From an uncultured Alphaproteobacteria bacterium (GTDB lineage: Bacteria; Pseudomonadota; Alphaproteobacteria; RF32; CAG-239), in contig CAJUCZ010000002.1 of the NCBI GenBank assembly GCA_910585375.1, forward strand, positions 14,567 to 78,566: a stretch of 64,000 bases of DNA. The letters are read 5' to 3'. This document shows positions 16,870-25,985 of this stretch, piece after piece (the first letter of the stretch is position 1; every line of letters starts with the position of its first letter). The notes beneath the pieces are model-generated. The model was not told where the DNA came from, ran no database searches, and saw nothing but the letters and a program-made list of their open reading frames with translations. A program made the position numbers and the translations under genes.

Positions 16870-16962
16870 CTGAACACGCTGCTGTTCAGATAAAGAAAAA
16901 AGCAACCTGCTCGGCAGGCGCGCGGCGGGTTGTCAGCTCTCTGCTTCAGAGACCGCGTTGCT
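16870..16962 (+). promoter_or_regulatory. Structured 5' leader
   Basis: Several helices can be drawn: CTGAACA/TGTTCAG (16870-16876 with 16883-16889); a long-range stem AGCAAC/GTTGCT (16901-16906 with 16957-16962) enclosing CTGC/GCAG (16907-16910 with 16914-16917) and CGCGG/CCGCG (16921-16925 with 16953-16957) that in turn encloses TCTCTG/CAGAGA (16938-16943 with 16947-16952). Some end pairs compete by one base. There is no terminator here and the ribosome site is 45 bases further on. It could be a cis-regulatory or stabilising RNA; I do not recognise a class. Confidence 0.45.
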
Positions 16963-17023
16963 ATGACAGGAAATATGACAGAGAATGTGCTTTGAAAAGA
17001 ATTTTTATTATGGGAGGAAGCCG

Positions 17024-18337
17024 ATGAAAAACATTAACAGAAATATGCTACACATGAAACTAAACTCTGCGGTATCAGCCTTGGCTGTGGCCACAGCCTT
17101 CTCGGTTCTCCTCCCGCCTTCCAACGCTTATTGTGGCGTCTGTTTCCTGCCAGACTGCAGCGATGATGAGCTTATTCTTATTGAACCAATCGATGTTAAA
17201 TATTGTGAAAGCAAAGGCTTTACCTATTATGCTTCAGGTAAATGTCCGCAGTATTATGCTAAAGTTGCGGAATGTAACCGGGATGACCATTATCTTAAAT
17301 GCGATGCTCAGACTTGGTGTAAGCAAAACGGATATAATACAACATCATGTTCCATCCCGAACTATGTTGACCAGCCCTGTCCTAGTTACGGTTCCCTTTA
17401 CAAAGGTTGTAAAAGAGACAATGACCGGGCTTGTAAGGAAACCGGTTTTACCAAAACCTGTCCGTCAGGTCAGAAGCTTAAAAAGAACTCCGGCCGCTGC
17501 TCCTATGATTCTTCTTATGGAACATGTTGCAAGCCGTCCGGTTGTCCGGCTTATACTTCGCTGTCCTCTTCATCCTACGGCACGAACGGTACCGACGGCT
17601 GCGAGTATGCCTGCTACTACACCTGCAACATGAACTGTCCGTCCGGAACTTCAACCTCAAACCCCGGAGGCTGCGGCGGGTCGACCCGTAACGGATGTAA
17701 TACAAAGACTTGTTATTATCCTTATCAATCATGCTGCACACCTTACAGTGATGAAAGCGGATGTTCCTGCGGAACTTACTCCTGTTCCGATGGCTGTAGC
17801 GGTACCAGAAAATGCTGTTCTGCCTGCCCAAAACCTGAACCGGACACTTCCGGAGCCAATACACAAGACTGCTCAAGCGGTTATTATCGCGCCAATGGAG
17901 AAGTTACTTCTATTCATAATGGAGAAGAAGCAATTGCTTCTTCCGGAGGATGGTGGTGCTTTCCTCTTGCCGACCGCTGGCTTGATAGCGAGTTAACAGG
18001 CATCAGTCGTCGCCTGATTAGCGTATTTCAAATGAGAGGAACATATAACTTTACAGGCGATCCTTATATTAATGAAATCGAATATAGCAACGGAACGATT
18101 ATTAATGGGAATATATCTGTCGGCAATATTTATGCTCACAGCGGCACTATAACATTCAATGGACATGTTACAGTAATGAATACTGTTCTGATAGCTTCCG
18201 GTGCCAATGTTTATTTCAAAGGCGGTGTAACATTCAGAGGTCATGAAGTCGGAGCGGACCGCTGTTCAAATAATTGGACAGGATGGGGAGATTCGGGAAG
18301 CGGACGCTGTAATATTTCAGGAACGCGGTATTATTAA
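17024..18337 (+). CDS. Secreted cysteine-rich repeat protein, unknown function
   Basis: 437 residues with 37 cysteines. A signal peptide (hydrophobic core near 17-30, cleavage likely after PPSNA) exports it. Residues 40-150 hold about three loose repeats of roughly 35-40 residues shaped C-x3-G-[FY]-x-C...CP...C; a serine/glycine/cysteine-rich zone with CC and CxC pairs follows to about 290. The last 120 residues alternate short beta-like strands (GNISVGNIYAHSGTITFNGHV), like a right-handed beta-helix. The ATG at 17024 follows GGGAGGAAG. I do not recognise the family; an extracellular or periplasmic disulfide-rich structural protein is the simplest reading. Confidence 0.8.
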   Translation: MKNINRNMLHMKLNSAVSALAVATAFSVLLPPSNAYCGVCFLPDCSDDELILIEPIDVKYCESKGFTYYASGKCPQYYAKVAECNRDDHYLKCDAQTWCKQNGYNTTSCSIPNYVDQPCPSYGSLYKGCKRDNDRACKETGFTKTCPSGQKLKKNSGRCSYDSSYGTCCKPSGCPAYTSLSSSSYGTNGTDGCEYACYYTCNMNCPSGTSTSNPGGCGGSTRNGCNTKTCYYPYQSCCTPYSDESGCSCGTYSCSDGCSGTRKCCSACPKPEPDTSGANTQDCSSGYYRANGEVTSIHNGEEAIASSGGWWCFPLADRWLDSELTGISRRLISVFQMRGTYNFTGDPYINEIEYSNGTIINGNISVGNIYAHSGTITFNGHVTVMNTVLIASGANVYFKGGVTFRGHEVGADRCSNNWTGWGDSGSGRCNISGTRYY

Positions 18338-18350
18338 CGCTCAAACTGAC

Positions 18351-18385
18351 AAAAACCCCCGACTTTAACCAAATCGGGGGTTTTT
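18351..18385 (+). terminator. Terminator of the cysteine-rich protein gene
   Basis: CCCCCGA (18356-18362) pairs with TCGGGGG (18374-18380), followed by TTTTT. Confidence 0.8.
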
Positions 18386-18405
18386 ATACTTCACACAAAA
18401 AATGT

Positions 18406-18777
18406 TTAAGCACGGACTTTGTCATTTTTCAGACGTTCGGCAATTTGATCCTCCATTGCCAGTTTCAGCTCAATCCTTTTAGCCTTGTCATCATCCCGAA
18501 AAATTCCGCCGGCAGATAAAACTGTTGCTTTCTTATGGGCTTTATTCAGCTGAAAAGACAAAGAAGCATCAGCCTCAGGCTCTTTTCCGCCACCCAGATA
18601 AACCATTTGGCCTTTATGTTCCAAACTGTTAGCCATAGCCGACCGCTGCGCATCTGCTTTAGACAAACTCGCGCTTGCAAGCATACCGGAAATTCCTTTA
18701 TTCAAAACAAACTGTTTCGTCTGGGCGTTATTTCCTTTCCCCAGTGCCTTTACATTATTTAATTGTTCTTTTTCCAT
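18406..18777 (-). CDS. Hypothetical soluble protein
   Basis: 123 residues beginning MEKEQLNNVKAL, rich in Lys, Ala and Gln, with a glycine segment (MVYLGGGKEPEADA) in the middle and a basic helical C-terminus. No signal peptide or membrane segment. The ATG at 18777 follows GGAGAG by five bases, so I prefer it to two in-frame ATGs further upstream. Function unknown. Confidence 0.6.
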   Translation of the reverse strand: MEKEQLNNVKALGKGNNAQTKQFVLNKGISGMLASASLSKADAQRSAMANSLEHKGQMVYLGGGKEPEADASLSFQLNKAHKKATVLSAGGIFRDDDKAKRIELKLAMEDQIAERLKNDKVRA

Positions 18778-18963
18778 TAATTCTCTCCGTAACGAAACAT
18801 CTTTTCTTTTGTCCATTATCACAAGTTAAAGAACTTTTGTCAACGGTTATTTTCAAGTTTATCCTCAAAAGAAGCAGAAAATTTCAGTTTTTTTATGCGC
18901 TTTATTAACTTTTATGACATATAGTACCTAAAAACAGGTAAATTAAGTCTTAAGAGAACAAAA

Positions 18964-20541
18964 ATGTCACTATTCAAATCAGTTGCCGCTTTTGGCGGAA
19001 TCACGCTTATCAGTCGTCTGACCGGATTTGTCCGTGATATGTTTCTGGCAAATTTTTTAGGAGCCGGCGCTGTATCCGATGCCTTTTTTGTCGCATTCAA
19101 ACTGCCCAACCTGTTTCGCAATCTGTTTGCCGAGGGCGCTTTTACCAGCGCTTTTGTTCCCATGCTCTCGCACAAGCTCGTGTCAGAAGACAAAGAAAAG
19201 GCTCTGCACTTTGCTTCTCAGGCAATTTCGATTCTGGCTTTCGTGCTGTTCTTGTTGGTCTTGCTTATGGAAATTATTATGCCCTGGGTCACGCCGCTTT
19301 TGGCGCCGGGCTTCATTACCAAAGGCGGGGATATTGCTCTGGCCACCCAGTTGTCACGCATTACCTTTCCTTTTTTATTTTTTGTATCGGTTGTTTCCTT
19401 TCAGTCCGGAGTCTTAAATTCTTTCGGCAAATTTGCCGCGCCGGCGGCTGCTTCAATCATCTTAAATCTGACCATGATCGCCTCGGTTTTTATGTTTGTC
19501 CCGTTCAGCATAACACCGGCTCACGGCATGGCCTGGGGCGTATTCATTGCCGGAATTCTGGAAATCATTTGGCTGAGTTTCTTTTTGCGTCAGGAAAGCA
19601 TCTCTCTTCGTCCCGATTATCACCTTTTAAATATCTTTTGCAATCCTGACATTCGCACACTGTTCCGGCGCATTGCCCCCGGCATTCTCGGCGCCGGCGT
19701 TTATCAGATTAACATGGTTGTCGACACCATTCTGGTATCTTTAGTCGGAGCCGGCGCAATCTCCTGGCTCTACTATGCCAACCGTTTGCAACAGTTGCCG
19801 CTTGGTGTCGTCGGTGCTTCAATCAGCGTAGCTTTACTCCCGATTCTTTCACGCCACATCAAGGCCGGAGAAAAAGCACAGGCAGAAAACACCCAGAACA
19901 AAGCCGTTGAATACGGCGCCCTGCTTTCCATACCGGCCGCCGTAGCCTTAATCGTACTGGCAGACCCGATTATCAATCTTTTGTTCCAACACGGAAGATT
20001 CGGCGCTTTTGAAACGCTGATGACTTCTCAGGCCGTTATTGCCTATTCGGTCGGTCTGCCGTTCTATGTCATCGTCAAAGCCCTTACCCCCAACTTTTTT
20101 GCCCGCGGAGACACGCGCACACCGGTAAAATACAGCATTGTCGTCTTAATCGCCAACCTGGCTTTCAGCCTGCTGCTGATAAAACCCTTCGGCCATGTCG
20201 GCATTGCAAGTGCCACCACGATTGCCGCATTTGTTTCTTTGTATCAATATTGCCACGGGCTGAAAAAACGCGGCTATTGGAGCTTTTCGCGCCAGTTGAG
20301 CATTAAAATTTTAAAAATCACTTTATCCTCTCTGGTAATGGGCACCGTCCTGATTCTGAGCCAACATGCAGCTGACACTTATCTTGGCAACTGGCTTGAC
20401 ACGCCATACCTGATAAAAATACCGGTTTTTGCAATTTTGTGCTTTATCAGCCTGATAAGTTTTGCTATAATGGCCAAACTGACAGGCGTGCTTGACATTA
20501 TGGAAATTGCCGCCATAATATTGAAAAAAGGAAAAAAATAA
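18964..20541 (+). CDS. murJ: Lipid II flippase MurJ (MviN)
   Basis: 525 residues, about 14 membrane segments, MOP superfamily. The N-terminus (FGGITLISRLTGFVRDMFLANFLGAGAVSDAFFVAF) matches MurJ closely, including the conserved arginine-containing SRLTGFVRD. It flips the undecaprenyl-linked peptidoglycan precursor across the inner membrane. The stop overlaps the next start (TAATG), showing translational coupling with the DUF2333 gene. Confidence 0.95.
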   Translation: MSLFKSVAAFGGITLISRLTGFVRDMFLANFLGAGAVSDAFFVAFKLPNLFRNLFAEGAFTSAFVPMLSHKLVSEDKEKALHFASQAISILAFVLFLLVLLMEIIMPWVTPLLAPGFITKGGDIALATQLSRITFPFLFFVSVVSFQSGVLNSFGKFAAPAAASIILNLTMIASVFMFVPFSITPAHGMAWGVFIAGILEIIWLSFFLRQESISLRPDYHLLNIFCNPDIRTLFRRIAPGILGAGVYQINMVVDTILVSLVGAGAISWLYYANRLQQLPLGVVGASISVALLPILSRHIKAGEKAQAENTQNKAVEYGALLSIPAAVALIVLADPIINLLFQHGRFGAFETLMTSQAVIAYSVGLPFYVIVKALTPNFFARGDTRTPVKYSIVVLIANLAFSLLLIKPFGHVGIASATTIAAFVSLYQYCHGLKKRGYWSFSRQLSIKILKITLSSLVMGTVLILSQHAADTYLGNWLDTPYLIKIPVFAILCFISLISFAIMAKLTGVLDIMEIAAIILKKGKK

Positions 20542-21572
20542 TGTCGGACAAATTCAAAAAACTTTTAAAAAACAGCTCGGATTTTGTTCTTGCCCAAATA
20601 AAAAAAATCAATTTTCCGGTCATCAGACACAAGATCAGCCGCTTTTTCCGCTCCTGGTGGCAGCTGATTGCCATACTCTTTGCCTGTATTTTGTTTTTAT
20701 ACTACCCGATAGGCGGACTGCTTGTTGAAGATATTGATACCAACACGGATATAGAAATTGTCCAAAAACGCCCGGAACAATCATCCGCAATAGAAATGAT
20801 GGCTTTTATTATTAACCGGGAAGTCAGCGGCAAAATGTGGACACCCAATCTGCCGTTCTTTTTTCCGTCTTACTTCTTGGACAATATGCCTAACTTTCAG
20901 CTCGGAATGATATCAAGCGTCTCTTGCCTCGCACAGGCAATGTCGCAACGGCTGACCCGCTCCATTGATGACAAAAGGGAAATGCATCTGGCTGAAGCCG
21001 CCAAACTCTTGCAATATCCGGGAAACGTCTGGATGTTTTCTCCGGAAAACCGGCTGATGCCGGCGCCGTCTTCCAACAGCCAATATCGCAAAGCCCGCAA
21101 ACAACTGATAAAATACAGCTATAATTTGAACGACGGTTCGGAAGTATTTTATCGCAGGCCGGATGACCTGGCTTGGTTTATGACGCGTTTTGCCGCGGGC
21201 CTTGGAAAAAGTCTGGAAAAAATAGAAACACAAGTGCGTGAATACAGCTCAAACCTGACAGATACTCAGGCAGATGACATCTTTTATTACACCCGCGGAC
21301 AAATGTACGCCGACTTTCTGCTGCTCAAAGCCTTGGGAGCAGACTATAAACACATCATTCTTGAGCGCAATCTCTATCTGCAATGGACACAGATGTTAAG
21401 CGCTCTGGAGCTCGGTGCCCAAATAGCGCCGGCAATCGTCCGCAACGGCGAAATTGACAGCATTACGGCACCCAACCACCTGTTGGCAATGGCCTACTAC
21501 ACAACCCGTGCCCGTTTTCTGATGAGAGAAATTGCCCAAACATTAAAAATGCCAAAACCCCGGCCTCAATAA
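20541..21572 (+). CDS. DUF2333 family protein
   Basis: 343 residues. One membrane segment (about 40-57, WWQLIAILFACILFLYYPIGG) anchors a large, probably periplasmic, helical domain. The SAIEMMAFIINREV and WTPNLPFFFPSYFLDNMPNFQLG region is characteristic of DUF2333, found in alpha- and some gammaproteobacteria, with no known activity. It overlaps murJ by one base, so a role near peptidoglycan export is possible but unproven. Confidence 0.8.
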   Translation: MSDKFKKLLKNSSDFVLAQIKKINFPVIRHKISRFFRSWWQLIAILFACILFLYYPIGGLLVEDIDTNTDIEIVQKRPEQSSAIEMMAFIINREVSGKMWTPNLPFFFPSYFLDNMPNFQLGMISSVSCLAQAMSQRLTRSIDDKREMHLAEAAKLLQYPGNVWMFSPENRLMPAPSSNSQYRKARKQLIKYSYNLNDGSEVFYRRPDDLAWFMTRFAAGLGKSLEKIETQVREYSSNLTDTQADDIFYYTRGQMYADFLLLKALGADYKHIILERNLYLQWTQMLSALELGAQIAPAIVRNGEIDSITAPNHLLAMAYYTTRARFLMREIAQTLKMPKPRPQ

Positions 21573-21590
21573 ACAAGACAAGGACAAAAA

Positions 21591-22139
21591 ATGATTATCG
21601 AAACCCAAAACACCCCGGACATCAATGTAATGAACTTTTTTCCGCCGGAAAAGCTCTTAAAATCAGGTTCTGCCGAATTTGTCGATGCCAAATCGCTGCG
21701 CAAATCTCCTCTGGCAGAAAAGATTTTTGACTTGGGTGGCATCGTATCTGTCTTTATAACATCAGATATGTTGTCCGTAACCAAAGAAGCCGAAGCGCAA
21801 TGGGACGATTTGAAACCGCAAATTCTGGCCGAAATCATGGACTATCTCTCTACCGGCGAAGACATTGTCATTCCTCCGGCGGAAAATCCGGCGGAAGACG
21901 ACGTCGTCAAACAAATTCAGGGGCTGATAAATGCCCGTATCCGTCCGGCTTTAAAACAAGACGGCGGCGATATTGCTTTTAAGAAATTTGAAAACGGCAT
22001 TGTTTATGTTGAGCTGCAGGGCAATTGTTCCGGCTGCCCCTACGCTGCCGTAACATTAAAAGAAGGCGTGGAAAAAATCCTTAAAACCTACATCCCACAG
22101 GTCAAAGCCGTAAAAAACTTTGATAAAGAGAGACAATGA
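21591..22139 (+). CDS. Nfu-type iron-sulfur scaffold/carrier protein
   Basis: 182 residues. An N-terminal Nfu-specific domain (1-90, with NVMNFFPPEKLL) precedes a C-terminal NifU-like domain with the cluster-binding motif GNCSGCP (C146 and C149). Such proteins carry a [4Fe-4S] cluster between subunits and deliver it to targets. Its stop overlaps the next ATG by four bases (ATGA), so it is coupled to the downstream hydrolase, an unrelated function. Confidence 0.9.
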   Translation: MIIETQNTPDINVMNFFPPEKLLKSGSAEFVDAKSLRKSPLAEKIFDLGGIVSVFITSDMLSVTKEAEAQWDDLKPQILAEIMDYLSTGEDIVIPPAENPAEDDVVKQIQGLINARIRPALKQDGGDIAFKKFENGIVYVELQGNCSGCPYAAVTLKEGVEKILKTYIPQVKAVKNFDKERQ

Positions 22140-23041
22140 TAACGCGCTGTTTTTGCATATTTTTTACAATTCTCCTGCTGATGCCGCCTGCCGTTTTTGC
22201 CGGCGAAGACGGCCTTAATCTGAAAAACATTACGGTACAACGGCTACAGAATCTTTATGACAAATACGGCTACCAGAGTTACCTCTTTGTAAAAAAAGGA
22301 CAAGTTCCGCCGATTTTTCTGCAAAAATTCCCGCGTGATTTTGATAAAATAAAAGACAATGACATCCGCAACCGGATGTTCATCAAAATCCTCACGCCGC
22401 TGGCCTTAAAAGTCAACGAAGAAATATTAAAGGAACGTCAGGAAGTATTGCAGATAAATCAGGATTTCAAAAAAAATCGAGAACTTTCCGATTCCCAAAC
22501 CAAACGGCTGGAAGAACTGGCCGCCAAATACGATGCCTTTACGAGATTAAAAGGCTACCGCCGCCACCAGTTGCAAATCCAAATGCTGAGAACCCGCATT
22601 GCTCCCGTTCCGGTTTCTTTCTTAATTGCCGTATCGGCTATGGAAACCAACTGGGGTTCTTCCCGCATTGTCAAAGAAGGCAACTCTTTATATAAAGAAT
22701 TAAGCTGGTATACGAACGAAGGGCTAAAACCGCAGGATGAAACCGAAGACGATTCTTACCGGATTCGAACTTTCCCGTCTTTATACGATTCGATGGCTTC
22801 TTATGCCCTGCATTTTAATTCCTCCGTCGACTTTGACCACACACGCTATCTCCGCAGCCTGAAACTGGCCGACGGCGGCAATTTGTCAGGCCAGGAACTG
22901 GCACACGCCATGCTTTTTCAAAGCCCTCTCAAAAACTATGTCGGCATACTCAAATACACCATAACATTTTATCGCCTGATGTATTTGGACGTCACAACGC
23001 TTGCCGATAAACTGTTACCTTCTGAAAATGCCTCGCATTAA
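22136..23041 (+). CDS. Bax-like N-acetylglucosaminidase, exported
   Basis: 301 residues. A signal peptide (hydrophobic 6-20, AVFAG cleavage site) directs it to the periplasm. The C-terminal half is a glucosaminidase domain like that of E. coli Bax: SFLIAVSAMETNWGSSRIVKEGNSLYKELSW, with E170 the probable catalytic acid, then FPSLYDSMASYALHFN. It should cut peptidoglycan glycan strands. The ATG overlaps the nfu stop. Confidence 0.85.
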   Translation: MITRCFCIFFTILLLMPPAVFAGEDGLNLKNITVQRLQNLYDKYGYQSYLFVKKGQVPPIFLQKFPRDFDKIKDNDIRNRMFIKILTPLALKVNEEILKERQEVLQINQDFKKNRELSDSQTKRLEELAAKYDAFTRLKGYRRHQLQIQMLRTRIAPVPVSFLIAVSAMETNWGSSRIVKEGNSLYKELSWYTNEGLKPQDETEDDSYRIRTFPSLYDSMASYALHFNSSVDFDHTRYLRSLKLADGGNLSGQELAHAMLFQSPLKNYVGILKYTITFYRLMYLDVTTLADKLLPSENASH

Positions 23042-23189
23042 AAGAAAAAATAAAGATAATTCAACTTTTAAAGAGTAAAAACAAGAGTTTTAAAAAAAAT
23101 TTCCACAAGAATTAACGATTTTTCTGGCAATTTGTACAGAATTTTTCTATGATAAGATTGATATGAGCGAATCGCTATAGGACGACAAA

Positions 23190-24293
23190 ATGGATCATGC
23201 TTTAACTTCGCAGGATGTCATTAGACTATCTAAAAACTTTACCGTAGATAACAAGATCTCAACGGCGCAAAAAATCAGCGCCTATTACAACGGCAACAGC
23301 TTAACGGCCGAGGGGATGAAAATCGCCGAAGACATTTTCCGCATCATGGTGCATGACGTAGAAATTAAAGTTCGGGCCGTGCTGTCGGAAAGTCTGAAAA
23401 AAGCCCGAAACATTCCGCAAGACATCGTCGATTCCATTATTAACGACCATGACAGTGTTGCAGTCCCTTTCATAAAATACTATCAAAACTTCTCGCGGGA
23501 AGACCTGCTCCAGATTTTAGAATTCCAAAGCATCAACAAGCAGAAAGCAGTTGCGGAACGGGAAAATCTGACGGAAGACATCTCCCAGTACATTGTTGAA
23601 AAATGCCCCGAAGAAGTCATCAACACCCTGATCCAGAACCCGACCGCCAACATCAAAGAACAGTCTTACTTTTCCATCATCAACAAATACCACGATAACA
23701 GCACCATAAAAGAAAGTCTCATCTCCCGTCCGGAACTGCCGATAACCGTCATCGAAAAAATCGTCAATTACTTGTCTCAAGAATTAAAAAGACGCCTCAT
23801 TATCACCCACAAACTTCCGACCGACATTGCCAGCGACCTCATTGAACAGGTCAAAGAAAAAACCACCCTCAGAATTTCCGAAGAATACAGCTCCGACAAA
23901 CAAATAGAAGAACTCGTCCACCAATTGTACAGCAACAACCGGCTGACGCCTTCTCTGGTTGTCCGCTCAATCTGCCTCGGCGATTTGACCTTTTTTGAAT
24001 ACGCGCTGGTCTACCTTTCCAATACGCCGATTACCGAGGTTCGCAAAATATTGTTCAACACCTCTCTTGACTTTATGATTAGAAATCTGCTAAGAAAAGC
24101 TTATATTCCTAAATCAATGTTCCCGGCCGTATTCAGTGCCTTAAAAGTGATTCAGGAGATTCGGTTTGACGTCAAGGACAACAACCGCAATGCGTTTTCC
24201 CACCGCGTCATTGAACGGATTCTCTCTTTTGGCAACGCCGCGGAAGAATTCAAAGAGGAAGACATCAATTATCTGATTTCCAAAATCAGTTAG
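23190..24293 (+). CDS. DUF2336 family protein
   Basis: 367 residues, all helical with HEAT-like repeats (for example DIVDSIINDHDSVAVPFI, LPITVIEKIVNYLSQELKRRLI). DUF2336 proteins are alphaproteobacterial; some are linked to c-di-GMP signalling and surface behaviour. That fits the next gene being a GAF-HD-GYP protein 18 bases downstream. AGGA precedes the ATG. Confidence 0.75.
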   Translation: MDHALTSQDVIRLSKNFTVDNKISTAQKISAYYNGNSLTAEGMKIAEDIFRIMVHDVEIKVRAVLSESLKKARNIPQDIVDSIINDHDSVAVPFIKYYQNFSREDLLQILEFQSINKQKAVAERENLTEDISQYIVEKCPEEVINTLIQNPTANIKEQSYFSIINKYHDNSTIKESLISRPELPITVIEKIVNYLSQELKRRLIITHKLPTDIASDLIEQVKEKTTLRISEEYSSDKQIEELVHQLYSNNRLTPSLVVRSICLGDLTFFEYALVYLSNTPITEVRKILFNTSLDFMIRNLLRKAYIPKSMFPAVFSALKVIQEIRFDVKDNNRNAFSHRVIERILSFGNAAEEFKEEDINYLISKIS

Positions 24294-24311
24294 AATTTTG
24301 CGGGGGAAAAT

Positions 24312-25985
24312 TTGGCCGTTAACATCAGCGCAGACACACTCCTTGAGCTGACCAACTCGCTCACTCAGGAACAAGACACAACGGTAATCATCGAAAAAGT
24401 CATCCGTACGGCACAGGATGTCTGCAATGCTGACGGCGCGACTTTTTACACCGTTAACGATGACAACTTTTTACGACTGGTCTTCTCCTACAGCAAAAGC
24501 CTGAAAATCCATAAAATCGGCTCGGACAACAAATACTATACCAACCCGACATATCTGCCCGACCAACGCCGGATCAGTCCGAAAAGCATAATCGTCACAT
24601 CGGCACTGAACAAAGAAATCATCAACACACCGGATATATACGCTGAAAATTTTGACAATTCGGTTTATGACGCTTTTGATAAAGATTATGACTACCGTTC
24701 GGTTTCCATGCTGGTCATTCCTGTCTTAAACCACAAAGGAAACATCATCGGCGTTGCCCAGTTCATTAATGCAATGGACTTGGGCGGAAGATATATCAGC
24801 TTCACTTCCGAAGTCCAAAAAAACACCCAGTCGGTCTGTAACCTGCTCGCTCCTTTTCTGGAAAGCCATAAACTCAGCGAAGACTACGCCAGCCTTTTGG
24901 AGTCTTTTATCGAGGTACTGGGACGCGCCGTTGACGCCAAATCGCCGTTTACCGGCATTCACTGCAAACGCGTACCGGTCATCGCCCGAATGCTGGCCAT
25001 GGCCGCCGTCCAGACGGAACGCGGGCCGCTTAAAAATTTTGAAATGTCGGATGACGACTGGTATGCCCTGCACATTGCCTCATGGCTGCACGATTGCGGA
25101 AAGGTCACCACGCCGGAATACATCGTCAACAAAGCCACCAAACTTGAAACCATCAACAACCGGATTCATGAAATCCGCAACCGTTTTGAGATTTTGCGCC
25201 GCGACGCCCACATCGATTATTTGAAAAAACGCCTGCAAAACACCGATACTCAGGAAAATCTGCAAAAAGAATTTGTTGCACGCGTTAAACAACTGGAAGA
25301 CGACTATGAATTTATTGCCCGCTGCAATATCGGCGATATCCCGATGACGGAAGACGACATTGCACGGCTCGAAAATATCGCAAAAATCCGTTTTATGAGA
25401 TATTTCAACCGGATGCTCGGCCTGTCCTGGGCAGAAAGAAACAGCATTTCCGATACTGAGCTTTATTCCCACCCGTCTTTGGAAAACCTCATCCAAAACC
25501 GCGAAGATCAGGTTACGGCGCCGTATAACCACGGAGAACTGTACAACCTGCGCATCCGCAACGGCACAATCAACAAACAGGAACGCGAAAAAATTAACGA
25601 ACACATCGTCGTGACAATTGACATGCTCAAAGCGCTTCCGTTCCCCAAAGAACTTTCCAATGTTGTGGAATACGCCGGCTCACACCATGAGCGCATTGAC
25701 GGCAAAGGCTATCCGAACGGCCTGACCGGTTCACAGATGTCCGTTCCCGCCAAGATTATGGCAATTGCCGATATCTTTGAGGCGCTGACATCAACGGATC
25801 GTCCGTATAAAGAACCCAAAAAACTCTCCAGTGCACTCGCCATATTGAAAGAATTGTCAGAAACCGGACACATTGACCGCGACTTATATGAAGTTTTTGT
25901 CAGCAGCAAGGTTTACGAAGACTACGCGGAGCAATATATGAATCCGGAACAAATAGATGATGTCAATCCGGAGGATTACTTATAA
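24312..25985 (+). CDS. GAF and HD-GYP domain protein, probable c-di-GMP phosphodiesterase
   Basis: 557 residues. A GAF sensor (about 5-180) is followed by a short helical linker and an HD-GYP domain: H260-D261 in ASWLHDCGK, then HHERIDGKGYP (458-468) and IADIFEALTSTDRPYK. The metal and GYP motifs are intact, so cyclic-di-GMP hydrolysis is likely. HD and GYP are about 200 residues apart, roughly twice the usual distance, because of an inserted helical block (about 285-425). It starts with TTG after GGGGGAAAA. It overlaps gloB by one base. Confidence 0.88.
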   Translation: MAVNISADTLLELTNSLTQEQDTTVIIEKVIRTAQDVCNADGATFYTVNDDNFLRLVFSYSKSLKIHKIGSDNKYYTNPTYLPDQRRISPKSIIVTSALNKEIINTPDIYAENFDNSVYDAFDKDYDYRSVSMLVIPVLNHKGNIIGVAQFINAMDLGGRYISFTSEVQKNTQSVCNLLAPFLESHKLSEDYASLLESFIEVLGRAVDAKSPFTGIHCKRVPVIARMLAMAAVQTERGPLKNFEMSDDDWYALHIASWLHDCGKVTTPEYIVNKATKLETINNRIHEIRNRFEILRRDAHIDYLKKRLQNTDTQENLQKEFVARVKQLEDDYEFIARCNIGDIPMTEDDIARLENIAKIRFMRYFNRMLGLSWAERNSISDTELYSHPSLENLIQNREDQVTAPYNHGELYNLRIRNGTINKQEREKINEHIVVTIDMLKALPFPKELSNVVEYAGSHHERIDGKGYPNGLTGSQMSVPAKIMAIADIFEALTSTDRPYKEPKKLSSALAILKELSETGHIDRDLYEVFVSSKVYEDYAEQYMNPEQIDDVNPEDYL

